From assembly GCF_024679095.1 (NCBI RefSeq), contig NW_026111620.1, forward strand, positions 231,501-295,500: a DNA stretch of 64,000 nt, written 5' to 3'. A program made the translations under genes and the position numbers. This DNA comes from Eriocheir sinensis. Taxonomy: Eukaryota; Arthropoda; Malacostraca; Decapoda; Varunidae. Every line of letters starts with the position of its first letter. Position 1 is the stretch's first letter. The notes below the pieces were generated by a model, which was not told the DNA's origin, made no database searches, and worked only from the letters and a program-made list of their open reading frames with translations. Positions 48,300 to 59,238 of this stretch are shown here, in pieces.

Positions 48300-49135
48300 A
48301 AGAGGATGAGGAGGTGGAGGGGGACGTGGCTCTTGATCTCGCTCTCGAAGTGACTGCAGTGTGTCAGCCTGAAGTTTGTGACGCGAGGTGGAGGGCGAAG
48401 ACTGGAGGTGGAGGAGGACGGGTGGGCTCTCGTTCTCGCTCCCGATGTGAGGAGGTGAAGAGGCCGAGGACTCTTAATCTCGCCCTCGTTGTGGCCTCAT
48501 GCCGTGACGATGTTCTCCCTCACACTCCAAGGCTAACAAAAAGTAGCAAAATATGATGGAAACGAAGAAAAAGAGAAAGATGAGGAACACAAATGATGCA
48601 GTTCAATCAAAAGAAGGGACGATGCATTGATGCTATTTAGCCTATTACTCCGAGGCGAATAGGGTGTAATAACAGTGTGATAAGAACGAAGTGAAACCGA
48701 ATACAAATAAAGAATAACGCAGTTTGATTAAAAAAGGGACGATGCATTGATGATATTTCGCCTCACACTCCCAGGCGAGTATGAAATGGTAGGAATGGGA
48801 TAAGAACGAAGACAAATAATTTAAGACGACATAAAAGAATGACACACTATATTTCAAGAGATGAAGATGGTGATGGCGTTGATGATACTTCACCTTTTAT
48901 TCCCAGGCGCTTATGAATCAGCAGTAATGTGATAAGAGCGAAGCCATGTGATGCAAGATGACAAATAAAGATGCCCAATATACTCCCAGGCGCTTATGAA
49001 TCAGCAGTACTGTGAGGACAACAACGTCAGGTAAATCAAGATATCGAAAAAAAAGTAATAGTGCGAGTCAATTGAAGAGATAATGATGCAGTGATGATAG
49101 CACTGGTGATATTCCGTCTCAGACTTCAAGGCAAA
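48300..49135. repeat. Degenerate tandem array, unit about 120 bp
   Basis: Anchors of the form CCAGGCG(A/C)(G/T)TATGAA recur at about 48526 (diverged), 48649, 48770, 48902, 48986 and 49128 (diverged). GACGATGCATTGATG and GATAAGAACGAAG recur between them. The GC-rich left part (48300-48520) has its own recurring TCTCG(C/T)(C/T)CTCG blocks. No frame is conserved across units. Confidence 0.7.
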
Positions 49136-49136
49136 C

Positions 49137-49430
49137 GAAAGGAAGGGAAGGAAAGGCAAGGCAAGGCAAGGCAAGGCAAGGCAGGGCAGGGCAAGGCAAG
49201 GCAAGGCAAGGCAAGGCAAGGCAAGGGAAGGGAAGGGAAGGGAAGGGAAGGGAAGGAAATGGAGGGCAAGGAAGGAAAGGGAAAGGAAGGGATGGGAAGG
49301 GAAGAGAAAGAAGGGAAGTAAATGGAGGGAAAGGAAAGGAAAGGAAGAGATTGGAAGGGAGGAATATGAAGGAAAAGGAAAGGAAATGAAGGGAAGGGAA
49401 GGGAAGAGAGGGGGAGGTGGAGGAGGGAAA
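49137..49430. repeat. Pentanucleotide array, (GGCAA)n to (GGGAA)n
   Basis: GGCAA repeats (about 49150-49224) pass into GGGAA repeats and then degenerate GGAAG-type sequence to about 49430. Long frames here exist because the repeat has no stops. Confidence 0.95.
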
Positions 49431-50229
49431 GGGCTGGGAAAGGCTCATCGGGTATAACAAGACACCAGTTGCAATCATGTATAATTTCGCTGCCTTGATT
49501 ATGATCCCATACTTGATTACGGCCAAACAAAATCTAAGGCTACATTTTCAGGAAGAGGCATCATTAATTAAGGTCACCTGGTCTATGATTCATCTGTCAT
49601 TCGTCCCTTCGCTTGCTTTCTGTCCTGTAATTCCTTGCCTGTCTGAGTTGTTTTCTGTCTCGTAATTCCTTACTTATTTACGACTTATTTCTAATATGTG
49701 ACAAATTTAGTGTTCTGTTTCATTACAAGGTCCATCTTCACGTTGCAGTTAATTCAACTTATTGAATCACCTACCTGTGTGATCATCCTTACCTGTTGTG
49801 TTACACTAACGCACGAAGGAGAAAGAAACACTAAAGGGAAGGAACGTAAGAGCAGTACAACAATTATAAAAGCAGTTTGTCAGTGACATTTTCTTACATT
49901 ATATTTTTAACATTTTTAGACGAACCGAAGTAATGTACTTAACGCCACGCTTCATTAGGTACTCATCTAATTACTTCACCTGTTCTTTGATGACCAGTGT
50001 GTTATTTAATGGTTTGTTAACTTAAATGAGACACATGCACTTTAACATTTCCGTAAACAGTAATTGTGCAACTAAGCTCACTCATTTAACTAATTACCTG
50101 CATATAAATGTTGCCGGACTATTCTGCTTAATGAGGCCATGATTTATTTGCATCTAATATATCCCTGCTAATTTATTCCTATTTTTACCCGACAAAACTT
50201 TGGTTAATATTATTAAAGCAGAACATAGC
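49431..50229. other. AT-rich intergenic DNA, no gene
   Basis: Only short open frames; nothing recognised. Confidence 0.6.
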
Positions 50230-50850
50230 TTGAATATCGGCCCTTACAGGTAATTATAATAAAAGGTCAGTTAAAGAGGAGGAAAAAGGGGAAAGAAAAC
50301 AGGTAATAGGAAAAGTTTTTAGTCCTTACAGGTAACTATGACACCAGGCCAGGTAAATGAGATGTGAAGACAGGTAAGGCAACGAAAAGGGCAATGAAAA
50401 GGGCAGGTAGTAAGACAGGTGAAGGAGACAGGTAGGGCAGCGAGGTAGGGTACGTAATCAGGCAGGTGAGGCAGAAAAGACGGGAAGGAGACAGGTAAGG
50501 CAGTCAGAAACGGGCAGGTAATGAGACAGTAGCCCACCGCTGGAAGGGCACACTCCCCACTCCGCTAACACTGTAATGGACACATAAGACTGCCCAGTGT
50601 ATATGTATATTGTGTTTTTGTATAAACATTTATGCCCTTAGAATAGGCAGCACACGGCAGGGCACCTTTGGGCGTGCGAACATACCTGTATGTTTATATA
50701 AAAAAAAAAAGGTGAATTAGATAGGTAGGGAGTTCAAAAAGAGTAGGTAAATGAGTCAGGTGAATGACAAGTAAGTAAATGAGACACGTTGGGCAGGTAA
50801 GAAAAGGCAGGTAAATGAGTCAGGTGAATCACAACAGGCAGGTAACGCCT
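50230..50850 (+). other. Cluster of CAGGTA/CAGGTG motifs
   Basis: About 15 CAGGTA or CAGGTG hexamers occur on the plus strand, many as ACAGGTAAGGCAG or GGCAGGTAG. The arrangement looks like a loose degenerate repeat. The motif equals both a splice-donor core and the Zelda/E-box-like sequence of insects; neither function can be shown here. Confidence 0.45.
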
Positions 50851-51000
50851 CGGCCAGCGGCGCCGCGGCTACCACGCCTCAACACTAACTGGCCGCCTAA
50901 CGTCCCCGCGACAGGCGCCGCCCAATGACTCCTTTCCGAGCTGTCCCGCCAGTCTGGACGAGGCTGGGCGGCGAGGAGTTTTAAAATTCTTTGCTGACAG

Positions 51001-51340
51001 CAAGAAAAAAAAAGTTGAAGGACTGCGCGCTTAACTCTGCATAACTCTATGCTCTCCTTTGCGTCTTTTTTGTGCCTTTTGTATTTTATTAATTTATATT
51101 TGTTTTTATTAATCTGTGTTTTTATGCATTTTCTGTATATCTGTATTTTCTTCGATGACAGTAAAAAAGTTAAGGGACTAAGCGCTCAACTTTGCACACA
51201 TATTTTCTCTCCACTCTTCTCGTATCTTCTGTTTCTTTTTCATCTTTGTTTATTTATTTATTTTCTAGTTTTTTCTCTATCTCTGCATTTTCTTTGGTGA
51301 CTAAAAAAGACCGAGCGCTCAAGTCTGCAAGGCTGCGTCT
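51001..51340. repeat. Degenerate tandem repeat, about 150-bp unit, three anchors
   Basis: AAAAAAGTTGAAGGACTGCG (about 51006), AAAAAAGTTAAGGGACTAAG (about 51163) and AAAAAAGACCGAGCG (about 51304) are each followed by CTTAACTCTGCA- or CTCAACTTTGCA-like sequence and a T-rich stretch. Confidence 0.7.
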
Positions 51341-51955
51341 TTTCCTTTACTTCTTTTCGTGCTTTCTGAACTTTACTTAGTTTTCGTCTTGGGCGGCTCG
51401 TCATGCGTATAACTGATTTTAGGACAGACAAGGTAACAAGAGTGGAGACTCCACAGATTTGTATGTCAATATTTTTTGTTTAATTTCTTTACCCTTGATC
51501 TGTCTCCTCTACTGTAAAACAAAAGTACCGAGTCGTGTTCTCTTGGCGCATCTATGATTATTTTACCACCTTATCAACCAATATCAATTACTCCACCAGT
51601 TTTTAGGTACATTCTACAGTACAGCTCCACCTACTCTTATCATTTACTCTTATCTATCAATCTACTCTTATCTACTAACCATTATCATCTACTCCTCTTC
51701 CTCTTAGGCAAATCCTGCAATAGTACATGTTCTGTCGCCGCGCCCACCATTGTCTTCCCACCTCACTTATCATTCATCACATATTCTTGCAGCCTTTCCA
51801 CATCTTATCATATCATATATCACATTTCAAGCTCTCCCTCGCCGGCCACTTAACGTCGTGTCGCGTCCGTCACGGCGCAGTACAGCCACAATAATATTCC
51901 AGCGGCCGTGCCAGTAACACTCCCAGGTAGAGGCGACACCTGGAGGCACGTGTAC

Positions 51956-51956
<1 letters not shown>

Positions 51957-52000
<44 letters not shown>
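51957..52000. repeat. (GT)n microsatellite
   Basis: A pure GT run of about 44 bp within a CpG-rich neighbourhood (51840-52150). Confidence 0.97.
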
Positions 52001-52001
<1 letters not shown>

Positions 52002-52189
52002 CGACAAGGGGCTGCACGCGGCGCCCCGGCACCCTCACAAGGCAATGCTCTGCTGGAATATATATTTGTACGAGCAAAGTGGGCTCGGCGTTGCGATTAT
52101 GCATATTCCTCTCGCTGTCTTATTGTGCTGGGGAACGAGGCGCCGAACACACCATCGGATACAAAGCGACGAATAAAAAGAAAGGAAAT

Positions 52190-53211
52190 ACTGCCAACAC
52201 TGCGTCGATATGAGCTAAAGAAAAGATGAAACTGGCGCTGAAAACAAATACGAGTTGAATAAGGAAAGGAGTTAAAATGAAGATAGAAATCTGAACATGA
52301 AGATAATGAAAATAAATAGACTGAAGAAAACAGACAAAAAAAAAGTGCAAAATGTAATAAAGAAAAACGGAGATGAAAAATAATCACATGCAAAACGAAT
52401 TACAGAAAGTTAAAGAAAAAAGTTAAGATGAAAAATAATGACATACATAAAAGTAACTGAATGATGCTGTTACATAAAAAAAAGAGAGAAAAAGACGAAA
52501 GATGAAAACACTCACATATAAATTACTGCAGAGTGATGTTAGTGTGTAAATAAAACGGTTATGAAGAAAAAAAAGGAGGGGAGAAAACAAAGTAAACACA
52601 CAAAAAGCTAGAGGAAGATGCTGCCACGTCGATATATAGAAAATAAAGCGAAAACAAATTCATAAAAAAGTTCCAGACAGATGCTGGTACAGGAAAAAGG
52701 TAATGGAGGAAATGAATAAAATAAAGATGAATATGACCAAAGACAAAAATTAAGTGAAAGATGATGATGTAAAGAAAAATGACTCCTGACACTGAAAAAA
52801 GTAAATAAAAAGAATGACGCTGGGCACAAAGATAAGAAAAAAAACATCAAGGAGGCGAACACTAAGCAAGGAGGAAGTGGGGAAAAGAAAAAAAAACATG
52901 GAAAGAATCGAAAGGTTCCAGAAGTTGAAAGAAAAAAAATAAACACCAAAAAGCTAAAATCATATATGAGGAAGGAGAAGAGAGAAACAAATATAATACA
53001 AACACAAAGAATGATCCTAAACGAAATTAAACACAAAAAAAGGTAGAGAAAGGCAAGCAACATATAAATCACATGAAAAATGTGAGCGAAATGTTATGTC
53101 CCCAAAAATACAACAAAGGAAAAGGAAAATAACAACAACAACTTTGTGAAAGCTAAAGCACACGCGAGGAAATAAAATAGAATGAAAAATGAACTAAGGA
53201 GTGAGAGCCTT
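52190..53211. other. Purine-rich DNA, no gene
   Basis: The plus strand is A+G rich with many AAAGAAAAAA runs. Long minus frames translate to low-complexity Phe/Leu/Ser and are compositional. Confidence 0.7.
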
Positions 53212-53214
53212 ACA

Positions 53215-53249
<35 letters not shown>
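53212..53249. repeat. (CA)n microsatellite, left of LINE
   Basis: A CA run directly abutting the 3' end of the minus-strand LINE. Confidence 0.97.
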
Positions 53250-55951
53250 CTGAGATTCCTGAGATTTCCTGAGATATAGTTGGGCTCGCTTGTTGAGCCA
53301 GGGTCACGCGGAGCGCCGCCCTAGGTGGTGCGGGTGAGGTGATGCAGCAAGCTGTTCCCCTCCGTAGTTACGTAATAGTGGGGAAGCACTGGATGGTCTG
53401 GGACTGTCCTCAGAAACTTATCTAATTCACTCTTGAATGACTCCAGGGTCCCTGTAAGTTCTCGTATATGTCTTGGTAGTCTATTGAATAGTTTGGGTCC
53501 GTACACGGCAATGGAACTTTCTTTCAATGTTTGATTTTTTTTCCATGAGCCAGCAATAGGCGGTATCGCACATAATACTCCACGTCTGGCGTTATGGGTG
53601 GTTTTTATTGCTTCACTGGACTCAAGATTGGGAACCAAACCGTTGATGATTTTCCATATGTAAATTATAATATAGCGTTCTCTTCGTCTTTCCAATGAGT
53701 ACAGATTTAGCTGGTGTAATCTCTCCCAATAGTTGGTGTTTTCTAGCCCGTCTATTCTAGATGTGACTGTACGCTGCACTGCTTCTATTGTTCTTATTTG
53801 GCCAATATTGGTTGGGCACCATAGTTGACAGCAGTATTCAATGAGTGGTATTATCAGAGATTTATATAATGTCAACATTGTTTCTGGATTCCTAGTTTTG
53901 AAAGTTCTCAGAATCCATCCCATCTGTTTTCTTGCTTTTCCTGTTGAACTGACTATGTGTTGTGTGAATGTGGCATCATCAGTAATAATGATGCCGAGGT
54001 CCCGTATACTATTCTGTTGTTTAATAGTTTCGCCATCTGGAGTCTTATAATTGTTTATGATGTGGCTGCTTTTGGGATGTCTGTAACTCACTAGTTCGAA
54101 TTTTGATAGGTTAAATTCCATATTGTTATCTTTTGTCCATGCAAACATTTTGTTCAGGTCATTCTGTACTAGTTTATAGTCCTCTTTCGTGCTTATTGTT
54201 CCCATCATCCGTGTGTCGTCTGCGAAAGATGTAGCCTTGCAGTGTTCTAGCTTGGTGTCTATATCCGTAATAAAAATAAGAAATAACAATGGTCCGATAA
54301 CAGATCCCTGGATGACTCCACTTGTAACTTCAGAATTCCTTGATTGCGTTCCTTGGACGACCACTGACTGTGTTCTTTCTGAGAAATAGTTTTGTATCCA
54401 GTTTGCAATTTTCTGTTTTATACCGATTTGTTTGACTTTTTTCATGAGGATCGACTGGTCAACTTTATCGAACGCTTTCGAAAAGTCCAAGTATATGACA
54501 TCTACTCCAACTTCTTTTTCCAGGTAACCAAGTATGTCCGTTCTATGCTGCAAAAGTTGCGACAAACAGGATCGTCCTTGTCGAAACCCGTGTTGGCCTT
54601 TATTATATAATTCGTTTTTTTTCATGAAGTCGGCAATTCGCTTTACAAGGATCCTCTCAAAAATCTTTATAATATGCGAGGTTTTTCCCACAGGTCTATA
54701 ATTTTGGGCAGCCGCTTTATCTCCACCTTTAAATATCGGTGTAACTAGACTTTGTTTTAGCACTCTCGGGACCTGTCCTGCATCTAATGAAGTACGCCAT
54801 AGTATGTACAACGGAGTGGAAAGAGTGTGTGAGCACTTTTTCAGGAGTATAGCTGGAACCATATCTGGTCCTGCAGCAGAGAATGTATTTATTGCTGCAA
54901 TGGCCTGCTCTATATCTTCCTTGTTGAATTCTATGTCTTCCAGTTGTGGGCCTTCTCTATTCTGTGATGGTTGGTATGCAGTTGTGTTACATAGTGGTTT
55001 GCTGTAAACTGAGTTATATTGTTCATCCAAGGCATCTGCAATCTCTTTGGGGTCCGTGATTTGCCTCCCTTTCCATGAAATGGGTCCTACAGAACTTCTT
55101 ATTTCTGCCTTTGACCTAGCATATGAGTAAAAATATTTTGGATTATTCTTTATGGCATCCACTGCTCTTCTTTCTTCTGTCTTCAATTCATTTTCGTGAG
55201 ATTCAGCCAGTTTATTTTCAATCGTCTTGATTTTATTCTTTAGACTTCGTTGGTTATTTCTCATGTTGGTTTTTAATTGTTTAACCAGTCTTGTCCTTTT
55301 TTTCATTAATATTCTCCGATCACGAGGAATTGATTTTTGTCGCCGTTTTATCTTTTGGGGGATAAGTGCAGTGCATATATCTTGCAATTTAGTGAGAATG
55401 TATTCAACAATCATGTTAATCGATTTATTCTCTAATTCTGAATTCCAGTTAACGTTTGCAATCTCCTTGTTCACTGCGTTCCAATCGACTTTAGAGTGGA
55501 AGAAGTTTAATGCTGCAAAAGACTCAAGTTTTCTGGTATTATTTGCCTTCCCTATATCACTCAGCATCGTCTCCACTATCACTAATCTATGGTCTGATAG
55601 TATAGTGTCTTCAATGTCAACCGTATTTACCAATTCTTCATTATTAGTAAATACCAGGTCCAGTATGTTCTCTCCTCTTGTAGGTTCGTTTATTAGTTGT
55701 TTCAGTAAAAATTCGTTTGCCAAGTTCACCAACGTTGTAGAGTGTAGTCTGTCCACTGCTGTTCCCCCATATATTGTCATGGTGTCCCATTCTATAATTG
55801 GCAGGTTGAAGTCCCCGTTTATAATTATTGTTGGCTCTGGCGGTCCCAATCTCCGTATCTCCTCCGTTATACAATTATTAAAATTTAGAAAACTCTGTTG
55901 TGAACATCCTGGCGGTCTGTATACAGTGATTATGATAGTCTTCAGTCGCTC

Positions 55952-55957
<6 letters not shown>
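53250..55957 (-). mobile_element. 5'-truncated LINE inside (CA)n
   Basis: A minus-strand non-LTR retrotransposon. Its 3' UTR is about 70 bp and ends in repeated CTCAGGAAATCTCAGGAATC-type sequence before (TG)n. Its 5' side starts abruptly in the endonuclease domain, next to another (TG)n. Both flanks are therefore (CA)n on the plus strand. The body is one open frame. Confidence 0.9.
53321..55957 (-). CDS. LINE ORF2 with intact reverse transcriptase, N-terminally truncated endonuclease
   Basis: About 879 codons are open with no internal stop; any start drawn upstream falls in the microsatellite and is artificial. Numbering from the first in-repeat codon at 55990, the endonuclease C-terminal part has VYRPPG (23-28), NGDFNLP (58-64) and LSDHRLV (131-137); roughly the first hundred residues of the domain, with its TE motif, are missing. 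RT blocks: AAGPDMVPA (372-380), TPIFKGG, HGFRQGRSCL, VIYLDFSKAFDKVD (498-511), GVIQGSVIGPLLF (558-570), SFADDT (588-593) and DLGIIITDD. The C-terminus has LERRRERY and a conserved RLPRHIREL-like end. The family is near CR1/Jockey/L2; the clade is unsure. The intact frame suggests recent insertion. Confidence 0.92.

Positions 55958-55958
<1 letters not shown>

Positions 55959-55993
<35 letters not shown>
55959..55993. repeat. (CA)n microsatellite, right of LINE
   Basis: A CA run abutting the truncated 5' end of the minus-strand LINE, followed by atcacacacat. Confidence 0.97.
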
Positions 55994-55994
<1 letters not shown>

Positions 55995-56059
55995 CACACA
56001 CATTTAATCAGCTATCCATACACAGTTGGAGTAGGTAGGAAGACATCTACCGAACGGGC

Positions 56060-57300
56060 ACAAGCCACTCCCGATGAGGTATACATGGGAAGTGAGGAGG
56101 GTGCTGAAGCCCTCCAAAGACCCTTCCCATTACCTTACCAACCGTTTCCCTATTGTCTCATCTACACCAGAGAGTAGTTCAGCATGCTCTCTAAAGACAA
56201 ATCCTCTTCTATCCACACCACACTACGTACATTCACACAACACACACACCTTTTTCCAAATTTCAAAATTCAAAATGGCGTTCAATAATCATGCCTCGGA
56301 GTCCCCGCCTGGGGGCATAAATTCCCCAGGAGGACTCCCTTCTGGCTGCCGACCTGAGAGGTGTCTTGATAACTCTTCGAGCCTCTTCCTTATAAATATC
56401 TGCAACATTGGCGGGGTTGGTTCTAATTTTCATTCTGTGGAACATCATCTCCTACTCTAACCCTCACCTTCTCTTCCTCACCGAAACACAGGTTTCTGAA
56501 GCTACTGACAGCAATCTTTACTCTGTTCCCTCCTACATCTCTATCCTAAATTTCAATCAAAAGCTGGATGTTGCGTCCACGTGCGCAACGACATCACTTG
56601 CTCTCGTGCCCACGACCTTGACTCTTCAGAATTTTCCACCATCTGGCTAAGACTTCATTGTCATTCTACTACTAAATACATACGTGCTGTTTATCTCTCA
56701 CCTAACTCTACTAACTATGTAAAATTCTTTGACTACTTGAACTCTAAAGTGGAGCACATCTTGACCCACTCTCCCTTCGCTGAAATCTACATCTTGGGAG
56801 ATTTCAATGTTCATCACCAGCTTTGGTTTTCATCCTCTTTCACTGACCAGCCTAGTGAACAAGCCTACAACTTTGCTATCCTCAATGACCAAGAGCAGTT
56901 GGTTCAGCACCCAACACGTATTCCCGACCGTCTTGGAGACCGGTCCAACATTCTAGAACTCTTCCTTACCTCTAACCCTTCTGCTTACTCTGTCAAACTG
57001 TTCTCTCCGTTGGGCTCCTATGATCACAACCTTATTTATGTATCCTGTCCTATCGCTCCTGTACACCCTCTAGAGCCACCGAAGAGGCGATGCTTCTGGC
57101 ATTTTGCTTCAGCTCGGTGGGACGACCTGAGGATGTACTTTTCCGATATCCCGTGGAATGATTACTGCTTCCAGGAAAGAGACCCCTCTGTGTGTGCCCA
57201 GCACATCTCAGAGGTGATTGTCTCAGGAATGGAAGCATACATTCCACGTTCTTTCTCTACTCCTCAAGCTAAAAAGCCTCGGTTTAATCATGCGTGTTCT
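56060..57300 (+). mobile_element. Jockey-like LINE fragment: 5' UTR and endonuclease domain only
   Basis: An ORF start near ATG 56274 (MAFNNHASESPPGG) leads into the APE-type endonuclease: ICNIGGVGSNFHSVEHHL (about 56398), LLFLTETQ (about 56475), AVYLSPNS (about 56685), [13 protein letters not shown] (about 56790), [12 protein letters not shown] (about 56910) and [14 protein letters not shown] (about 57010). There is a frameshift near 56550-56590 and a stop at 56458. Homology to the family stops after FNHACSRAG at about 57300, before the RT, so the RT domain has been lost. Related copies are very common in decapod genomes, as far as I recall. Confidence 0.88.
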
Positions 57301-57572
57301 CGTGCTGGAGATTTGCCACCGGACAGAAATACCTGCACACGGAAAACACAGCAGCGCAACACCGCAGACTTGGAGTACAACTAGTCAGCACAAGGCTACG
57401 GGAGGCCGCCGGAAAGATATGGGAGAAACTAGACCAGCAAGACGACGTGAACTACACCCACGTCAAGGAGCTTGACGGCAGCACGAACTTGGTCCATCCC
57501 TGGTTTCCGCGCAGCTTGAAGTCACTACGAGAACAACCGCCCACACATCACTTCACACAAGTGACGCCATAG
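57294..57572 (+). pseudogene. Unrecognised open segment joined to the endonuclease fragment
   Basis: The frame reads [20 protein letters not shown] then [20 protein letters not shown], then HPWFPRSLKSLREQPPTHH, and stops at 57572. The composition is protein-like. The pattern (an aligned Leu/Arg helix ending in IWEKL) resembles the C-terminal region after the RT in some Jockey/I-type ORF2 proteins, which would make it the 3' end of an internally deleted or chimeric LINE. I cannot name it with confidence. Confidence 0.4.
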
Positions 57573-57940
<368 letters not shown>

Positions 57941-58547
57941 CTTTCCTTCATTGTGACGAATGGACTGAGGAGAGCGAGAGAAGGGCGGCGGAATGAAGGA
58001 AAGTTTGGATGTAGAGAATAATGAATGCGGAGGGAGGAAGGCAGAGGAAGTAGAAATGGAGAATAAGAGAGAAGAAAATGATGAAAATGAAAAAAAAAGA
58101 TGGCAGAATCAGGATTATACGAAAATGAAATTTCGAAAGACGGTAAAGAAAAGGATAAATGAAACATGAATTGAGAAGAAAATTATGGAGCTGAAAATCA
58201 CAGCTCTACGATTTTAGAACTAAATGAACATGAAATTTAAAGAGAAGGTGAAATAGTGAAGAAATAATTAAGAACTATAAAAGAAAAAAGGAATAAAAAA
58301 ACAAAGAAAGGGATATGAGAAACAGATGCAAAAGAGAGAAAACGACACACACACACAAAAAAAAAAACAGAAGACTAAAGAAACGTGCAAATACGCTTCA
58401 AAAAGGTGATTTTTTTTAAAGAAAGTGACGGGCAAGAGAGGGAAGTATGAAAGCAGCGAAATAATCAATATAATAGGGAAATCTATTTGTGGATGTGAAA
58501 AAAAAGAACAAAATGAAAAACTAAACAACATGGTGCCAATATAAACG

Positions 58548-58640
58548 CTTGCCTGCACCACAAACGGGATGGGGCCGAGCAGCAGGCCCCATCAAGATAG
58601 CCTGCCGGTGCAACAGGCCAAACTTATATAAATAAATAAA
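58548..58640. repeat. Nested hairpin with (AAAT)n tail, SINE-like
   Basis: GATGGGGCC (58568-58576) pairs exactly with GGCCCCATC (58585-58593) around GAGCAGCA. An imperfect outer stem joins TTGCCTGCACC to GGTGCAACAGGCCAA. It is followed by ATAAATAAATAAATTAA. A short GC-rich structured unit with an A/T-rich tail in purine-rich DNA suggests a small retroposon end; there is no A/B-box pair. Confidence 0.5.
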
Positions 58641-59141
58641 TTAATTTAAAAAATTTTTTTATAATTAATAAACAAATATACAAATATATAATGAAGCTAG
58701 TGAAGTGAATATATAAGAGCGGAACTACAAACGAAATCTAAAAGGAAGAAAATAAGAAAGACCGAAATGGAGAGAAATTTCAACAATACACAATGAGAGA
58801 TAACACGGAAATAAAATAATAAAGCTAACAAAGTTGAAATAAAAGAAGAGGAGTGGAGATGAAAATACAGGAGAAGAATAACTTGAAAGGTATGTAACGA
58901 GAAAAAATGAGGGGGGGAGAGGAAAGTGACAGCACTGGGCAATGAGAGACAGAAGCAATGGCAAGGTGGAAAATAAAATAAATGAAATGACGGAACTCGA
59001 GCGAAAAAAATATTCATGATAAAAGAAGATAACTGAGATGAAAGTAAAGGAGAAAATGGTGCTAGGGACAGAACATGACGTGAACTGGAAATGAAGGTCA
59101 AAGAACTTGAAACTAAAACCTGGCAAGGCGGGAAAGGAAAG

Positions 59142-59146
<5 letters not shown>

Positions 59147-59234
<88 letters not shown>
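59147..59234. repeat. (GA)n microsatellite
   Basis: A pure GA run of about 88 bp. Confidence 0.98.

Positions 59235-59238
<4 letters not shown>

Noticed and set aside
55958..55990. Extending the LINE ORF2 start into the CVCVCVC-coding stretch
   Set aside because: These codons are the (TG)n microsatellite read in frame. The element sequence only starts at about 55957, inside the endonuclease domain.
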